A DNA stretch of 64,000 nt from an uncultured Caryophanales bacterium. GTDB lineage: Bacteria > Bacillota_I > Bacilli_A > RFN20 > CAG-826. Positions 59,989 through 64,000 of this stretch are shown here, in pieces. The notes below the pieces were generated by a model. The model was not told the DNA's origin and did no database searches. It saw nothing but the letters and a program-made list of their open reading frames with translations. Both the position numbers and the translations under genes were made by a program. Each line of letters starts with the position of its first letter. Positions within the stretch are counted from its first letter, which is position 1. The DNA is taken from positions 1 through 64,000 of the forward strand of contig CAMORU010000001.1 of assembly GCA_946624155.1 (NCBI GenBank), in the 5' to 3' direction.

Positions 59989-60515
59989 AATTTCTCTTGA
60001 TATAATTTATAAATTAAGTCACTCGTTTCTTCAATTGAGCGATTATCAGTATTAATAACAAAGTCGACTTTTCCAATCTTTTCCAATGCAAAGTCTTTTA
60101 TATCATTTTCTATTCTTTGTTTGACATTTTCTTCTTTATCTCCGCGCTCAACCATACGTGATCTGCGTGTTTGTTCATTTGCAATTAATAAAAATGAAAC
60201 GATATTTTTGTCTTTAAGCTTTAAAAATGAGTGTAGACCATTTGGATCTAAGACGACAATCTTATTGTCGCTAACCTGGTCTACCCCACATCCATAATAA
60301 TTGTTGTTATAAATTGAATGTTCAACAAATTTGTTTTCTTTGAGTCTTTTTAAAAATTCTTCTTTTGATATAAAAAAGTACTCTACACCATCGGTTTCAC
60401 CAATCCTTTTTTCTCTAGTTGTGGTGGTAATAGCTTTAACTAAACCATGTCTTTTTTGTAGATCAAGAGCTGTTACAGTTTTTCCGCTTGCTGAAGCACC
60501 AGTTAGAACAATCAT
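59979..60515 (-). CDS. gmk: guanylate kinase
   Basis: Phosphorylates GMP to GDP. The ATG at 60515 gives 178 aa starting MIVLTGASASGKT (P-loop); a GTG at 60533 lies upstream of the -10. TTTTREKRIGETDGVEYFFIS is the GMP-binding region with the family signature, and VVLDPNGLHSF and the SRMVERGDKEE lid follow. Slightly shorter than the usual 200 aa and rather divergent, so a gmk-like paralogue cannot be excluded. Confidence 0.82.
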   Translation of the reverse strand: MIVLTGASASGKTVTALDLQKRHGLVKAITTTTREKRIGETDGVEYFFISKEEFLKRLKENKFVEHSIYNNNYYGCGVDQVSDNKIVVLDPNGLHSFLKLKDKNIVSFLLIANEQTRRSRMVERGDKEENVKQRIENDIKDFALEKIGKVDFVINTDNRSIEETSDLIYKLYQEKLKK

Positions 60516-60521
60516 ACAACT

Positions 60522-60527
60522 ATTATA
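60522..60527 (-). promoter_or_regulatory. -10 box of gmk (leaderless)
   Basis: TATAAT on the minus strand, 6 nt before the ATG. The -35 is weak (TTAGCG with an 18-nt spacer). Confidence 0.55.
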
Positions 60528-60606
60528 AACCACACTTTTTAAACCCGCTAAGTGAATTATTAATTCTGCTTTCCTAAATTAAACCTTAAAAATACTTATA
60601 AAAAAG

Positions 60607-60626
60607 TGATTTATTTTAATAAATCA
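60607..60626. other. palindrome ahead of the Tad-like operon
   Basis: TGATTTATT, TT, AATAAATCA: a perfect 9-bp inverted repeat about 60 nt before the first gene of the operon, between it and divergent gmk. A candidate operator; no clear promoter is seen for the operon. Confidence 0.4.
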
Positions 60627-60686
60627 AAAAAATAAAATCCGTAGGTTTTCAATTTGACCCCTGACTGATATATAGGAGGGCAAATA

Positions 60687-60986
60687 ATGAACGAAGCAAA
60701 AATAGGGACAAAAATGAAGCTTATATTAAGCAAGCGAGAAGAACTACATAAAATTCTCAAATATAACGAATTCCAATATAATTCGAATCGCTTTTTATAT
60801 GTATTTGACTATGTTTTAGAGAGCTTACATGGCGAATACAAAAATATCATTACAAAATCCTTTATCCATAATCCCTTCAAATATTGGTGGGTAAATATCT
60901 ATTCAAAATCAAGTTTTTATCGTTTGCGATGCAAAGCTTTAACCTCATTTGTTAATTTGTTCGAGATGATTTATGAGAATATTTAA
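60687..60986 (+). CDS. small unknown protein, possible helix-turn-helix
   Basis: 99 aa, basic and aromatic-rich, with a strong ribosome site TAGGAGGG. The segment YWWVNIYSKSSFYRLRCKALTSF resembles the recognition-helix region of ArpU-type phage regulators or the mycoplasma MG284/MPN403-like family, where S.S.YYR-like residues occur. This is a weak visual match. It is first in the Tad-like operon and overlaps the next gene by 14 nt, so a local regulator is a reasonable guess. Confidence 0.5.
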   Translation: MNEAKIGTKMKLILSKREELHKILKYNEFQYNSNRFLYVFDYVLESLHGEYKNIITKSFIHNPFKYWWVNIYSKSSFYRLRCKALTSFVNLFEMIYENI

Positions 60987-61911
60987 AATTTTGCGCATTA
61001 GTTTTTTAACTCTTTTCGGCTTGTTCAAAACCCCTACTTGCCCTCCTTTCAACACGATTTCAATTGGACCACTAATGAAAAAAGGCGAGACTAAAATAGT
61101 GGTGGATACAGATTCTGATTATTTAAAATTCAGCATCAATATAAGTAACGATCTTTATTCTACGAAAGAAATTTACCAAGGCACTGTTACAAAACCTGGT
61201 GTTTATACCTATGTTTACAACAATGAATATACACGTACTAAAAATAAGGTATTTATAAAATATACAACAACTGAAGGTGGAACCTATAAGACTTCTTCAA
61301 AGTATGATTTCAATATAACTGGAAGTTCTAAAACAAGGTATATAAATGATGATTCTGAGGTTTCTACCACAAAGACAATTGGTGTTTTTAGAAGCGACTT
61401 AAGTTTCGAAGCTAGTAAAATGAATTTTTCATTTGAAGGTTTTATCGATTATTACGCTCCTGACTATTACCATAAAATCGACTTGAAAGAGTTTAAAATT
61501 CATCTTGATAGCAAATATCACACATTTATGAGCTCGAATCCATACTTGATATTTGCAAATGTAGATAATGTTTTTGCTGATATAGAAAATGTTGATGATT
61601 ATGCCAGTTTTGATTTAACACTAGTTGATCAAGGAGATTATTTTACTTTTGCACTAGCTCATACTATGTATGTAAATCCAAACAATTTAAGAATGTCATC
61701 TAATCCAAAAGTAGGTTATATACAAACTGATAATATTTTCCTGCCGGTAAATGAGATGAGTAACCAAAAAGACTTTGGAGCATATTTTGCTATGAAATCA
61801 ATGGGAATAGATCTGGATTATTGGGTTCACAAATTTGAAATAAAAGCAGAAACAAATTTGTTTGGTGATTGTCATAATTCGAAATATTGTGTTGCGAGGG
61901 TAATCGAATGA
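60973..61911 (+). CDS. secreted protein of the Tad-like operon, unknown
   Basis: 312 aa. Signal-like N-terminus (about 1-20, RIFKILRISFLTLFGLF) without a lipobox, then a beta-rich, Tyr/Thr/Asp-rich extracellular part. TKIVVDTDSDYLKFSINIS near residue 40 looks like the edge of an Ig-like fold. No known pilin or secretin motif. It overlaps the flanking genes by 14 and 4 nt, which ties it to the secretion ATPase downstream. Confidence 0.55.
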   Translation: MRIFKILRISFLTLFGLFKTPTCPPFNTISIGPLMKKGETKIVVDTDSDYLKFSINISNDLYSTKEIYQGTVTKPGVYTYVYNNEYTRTKNKVFIKYTTTEGGTYKTSSKYDFNITGSSKTRYINDDSEVSTTKTIGVFRSDLSFEASKMNFSFEGFIDYYAPDYYHKIDLKEFKIHLDSKYHTFMSSNPYLIFANVDNVFADIENVDDYASFDLTLVDQGDYFTFALAHTMYVNPNNLRMSSNPKVGYIQTDNIFLPVNEMSNQKDFGAYFAMKSMGIDLDYWVHKFEIKAETNLFGDCHNSKYCVARVIE

Positions 61912-62303
61912 CAAACTGTGTATTTTATGCATTATTCTTTACCCTATTTTTGAATATTTCTTTCGGCTCTTTAAAGTATTCTCAAATTAATAGAAGTTTT
62001 ATGTCTGTGTATAAAGGAATGCTTGAAGCTTCAGTTGTTTCAATTGATATTCATGGAGAACCAACCATTCCATATTATGATGGCAAAAAAGTGGTGGAAT
62101 ATTCAGAAAGTTACTTAAGTAAAAATATTGCTAAATATACAAAAGACTACACTATAGATATAACTTTTTACGATAAAGAAACAGGTTATCTTTGCGAACA
62201 AAGTTGTCGAAAAGTAAAGATAAATTTAAAGGCTAAAATTAATTACTTCTTTTCTTACGATCAATCGCAAACTTTCATTATAAAAAGTGAGGATGAACTA
62301 TGA
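61908..62303 (+). CDS. small secreted or membrane-anchored protein of the Tad-like operon
   Basis: 131 aa from the ATG at 61908, which overlaps the previous stop (ATGA). One N-terminal hydrophobic helix (about 4-22), then a beta-rich part with a Cys pair in GYLCEQSCRKVK. By size and layout it could be a minor pilin-like or assembly protein (compare TadE/F), but no such motif is visible. It overlaps the ATPase gene by 4 nt. Confidence 0.5.
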   Translation: MTNCVFYALFFTLFLNISFGSLKYSQINRSFMSVYKGMLEASVVSIDIHGEPTIPYYDGKKVVEYSESYLSKNIAKYTKDYTIDITFYDKETGYLCEQSCRKVKINLKAKINYFFSYDQSQTFIIKSEDEL

Positions 62304-63268
62304 ATGAAAGAGCGCTGAATTACATAGAATCTTCATTTATAGCACCTCTTTTACAAGATAAAGAAGTGACAGATATTTCCTATAATGGGTCATCACTTTT
62401 TTATGTGCATAACAGCAAAGGCAGACTTAAATCGAACATTAGTGTAACAAGTGAACAAGTGTTAGATTTTCTACGGCAAATTGCCAATTTTTCTGAAAGG
62501 CAATTCTCATATACAATGCCGTTTTTAGATGTGTCGTTTAACAAATATAGATTAAATGGTGTGCATCCATCAATTGTTAGAGTTGATAACGAAAAATCTT
62601 GTTCTTTTGCTCTTAGAATTGGATCTAAAGAGAATAGGATTAATAAAGATTATTGTTTTATCACAAGTGAGTGTGAGAAGTTTTTAATCAAATGTTTAGA
62701 TGAAGAAGAATCTATTGTTATTGCTGGTCCAACAGGAAGTGGCAAAACTGAACTCCAAAAGTATTTAATTTCAAAGTTGAGAAAGTTTTCAAGAGTAATT
62801 GTTATAGACAATATTTTGGAATTAGAAAATTTAAGACAATACGATGATTTAGATCTAACAAGTTGGCAAGTTTCACCAACTAATACAGCAGTATCTATGA
62901 GGGAACTTATCAAAAATGCTTTAAGAAGTAATCCTGATTGGCTCGTAATTGCAGAGGCAAGGGGAGATGAAATGAGCGATGTTTTAAATAGCGTAATGAC
63001 TGGTCATCCGATTATTACGACTCTTCATGCCAAATCATTAGATGCAATTCCAAAAAGAATTTGTCGATTAGTTATGCAAAAGGATAATACGCAAAAGTAT
63101 GAAGACATATTAGACGATGTAACTGGGCACATTAAATTTTATGTCTACCTAAATAGAAAATTTCAGAAGGATGGTAAAGTTCTTCGCTTTGTTGAGTCTA
63201 TTGGAGAAATCCAAAAAGACGGAACTATGAAGATTATTTACAAGAAAGGAAACCATGAAAAAGATTAA
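62300..63268 (+). CDS. CpaF/TadA-type secretion ATPase
   Basis: 322 aa hexameric motor ATPase of the type II/IV secretion superfamily. N-terminal domain (about 1-135), then Walker A IAGPTGSGKTELQ (about 145), Asp box VIDNILELENL, Walker B-like WLVIAEARGDEMSD, and His box IITTLHAKSLDAIPKR. The pattern is closer to CpaF/VirB11 than to PilB or ComGA. It is shorter than classical CpaF (about 420-480 aa) because the N-terminus is reduced. A GTGAGGATG site; 4-nt overlap upstream and 14-nt overlap downstream. Confidence 0.88.
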   Translation: MNERALNYIESSFIAPLLQDKEVTDISYNGSSLFYVHNSKGRLKSNISVTSEQVLDFLRQIANFSERQFSYTMPFLDVSFNKYRLNGVHPSIVRVDNEKSCSFALRIGSKENRINKDYCFITSECEKFLIKCLDEEESIVIAGPTGSGKTELQKYLISKLRKFSRVIVIDNILELENLRQYDDLDLTSWQVSPTNTAVSMRELIKNALRSNPDWLVIAEARGDEMSDVLNSVMTGHPIITTLHAKSLDAIPKRICRLVMQKDNTQKYEDILDDVTGHIKFYVYLNRKFQKDGKVLRFVESIGEIQKDGTMKIIYKKGNHEKD

Positions 63269-63959
63269 TATTATTTTTGGAATTTTAGGTATTTTGCTTG
63301 GTTTTTTATGTTATTTATCAACTAGTAGCATCATTTTTTCAGTACTCATCTTTGCTATTTTTACTATTGATTACTATTTCCTGATGCGTAAAAGATTTAC
63401 TAGGTACTTTGATTTAATTGAAAGGGTTCATGCAAGTTATCATTTTATTAATTCGTTTGTAATTTCTCTTTCAGTCAAAGATTCATTAGAGGATGCTTAC
63501 CAAAACGGAATAAGGATTAATAACACTAAATTAACTGAGGAAGCGGCGGAGTTAAGTAATTTTTCTGTCGTTGACCGAGTTAAAGGGTTAAGAGATTATT
63601 TTCAGTTATCAATTTATAAAATGTTTTTAAATGTTTTGGATTTGTACCAAGATCAAGGCGGAAACATTTTAAATATGGCGGATAATTTACTAAGAGAATG
63701 CACAAGAACTGAGAAAACTCTTACAGAAACATTATCTATTGGTTATAAACATTTGACAGAATTCGTCATTTTATGGTTGATGTCTTTTGCTATTTTGCTT
63801 TTCATGAAATTTAGCATTAAAGATTTTTATTCAACAATGTTAAGAAATCCAATTATTGTTCCTTTAATATTCCTATTTTTCTTAATTTGTATTATTTCAA
63901 CAAACCTTTTTGTGAATGCGTTCACGGATTTAACAATTAAGGAGGAATTAAAAGAATGA
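63255..63959 (+). CDS. TadB/TadC-like membrane protein
   Basis: 234 aa with two N-terminal helices (about 4-22, 25-45) and two at the C-terminus (about 170-188, 197-222), around a helical cytoplasmic part. LSVKDSLEDAYQNG and YQDQGGNILNMADNLLRE resemble the type II secretion F domain of Tad inner-membrane proteins. It overlaps the ATPase gene and the next gene (ATGA at 63956). It is probably the first of the TadB/TadC pair. Confidence 0.72.
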   Translation: MKKINIIFGILGILLGFLCYLSTSSIIFSVLIFAIFTIDYYFLMRKRFTRYFDLIERVHASYHFINSFVISLSVKDSLEDAYQNGIRINNTKLTEEAAELSNFSVVDRVKGLRDYFQLSIYKMFLNVLDLYQDQGGNILNMADNLLRECTRTEKTLTETLSIGYKHLTEFVILWLMSFAILLFMKFSIKDFYSTMLRNPIIVPLIFLFFLICIISTNLFVNAFTDLTIKEELKE

Positions 63960-64000
63960 AATTGAAACAAAAAATGATATATCTTGGGTTAAATCCTAAG
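63956..64000 (+). CDS. start of a further operon gene, cut by the window end
   Basis: ATG overlapping the previous stop, preceded by the strong site AAGGAGGAATT. Only 15 residues are visible, starting MKLKQKMIYLGLNPK. Tad loci usually have a second TadB/C-like gene here, so it may be that one; there is too little to tell. Confidence 0.55.
   Translation, partial: MKLKQKMIYLGLNPK

Noticed and set aside
1..64000. Mycoplasma-type genetic code (TGA as Trp)
   Set aside because: Tryptophans are TGG and several genes end in TGA at the expected family length, for example trmFO and C-terminal ends elsewhere.

Overview
The window is 64 kb of AT-rich bacterial chromosome read with the standard code: tryptophan is TGG and TGA serves as a stop, for example in trmFO and polC. 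The gene content points to a low-GC Gram-positive lineage, most likely an uncultured gut member of the Bacilli/Erysipelotrichia or of the Mollicutes-adjacent groups. Indicators are PolC, TrmFO, the block rpsB-tsf-pyrH-frr-uppS-cdsA-dxr-rseP-polC, CdaA-GlmM, an M3 oligoendopeptidase and many small lipoproteins. The lineage is an inference; no rRNA gene lies in the window.

Layout. 1-15.6 kb is core information processing: the 3' part of topA, trmFO, a XerC/D recombinase, then ribosomal protein S2, EF-Ts, UMP kinase, ribosome recycling factor, isoprenoid and phospholipid enzymes (UppS, CdsA, Dxr), an RseP-type protease and DNA polymerase PolC. 15.6-25 kb alternates single tRNA genes with lipoproteins, a membrane-anchored spermidine-synthase-like protein, a cation efflux pump with glutathione peroxidase, a HAD phosphatase, a tyrosine phosphatase and MutT. 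25-35 kb carries an esterase, a DUF1846 protein, DegV, a GNAT protein, a DMT transporter, EF-P, a short-chain dehydrogenase, a PLP lyase and small membrane proteins. 35-44.4 kb is a cell-surface region: a 5'-nucleotidase lipoprotein with Ig-like domains, an InlB-repeat/DUF6273 lipoprotein, a C-terminally anchored secreted protein, a STAS-kinase fusion and a clostripain-like protease. 44-53 kb holds PepF, CdaA, GlmM, a Nudix hydrolase, DeoD, two unknown membrane proteins and GltX. 53-60.5 kb holds tRNA-Glu, a DUF4143 ATPase flanked by an imperfect echo of the tRNA 3' end, a DUF2779 nuclease, a CASTOR/TrkA-like channel, a diacylglycerol kinase and a guanylate kinase. 60.7-64 kb opens a tightly overlapping operon with a CpaF/TadA-type secretion ATPase and a TadB/C-like membrane protein, running off the end.

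Three patterns stand out. (1) At least eleven genes begin 6-8 nt after a good -10 box with no Shine-Dalgarno sequence, so their mRNAs should be leaderless, while genes inside operons use Shine-Dalgarno sites. (2) All ten tRNAs are scattered singletons or pairs, every one with C or G at position 34 and seven with C34 anticodons that an AT-rich genome rarely needs. (3) The right end carries a reduced Tad-like pilus or secretion locus whose secreted components I cannot recognise; it is the best candidate for an undescribed system. Function assignments come from motifs and family knowledge by eye; no database search was run.
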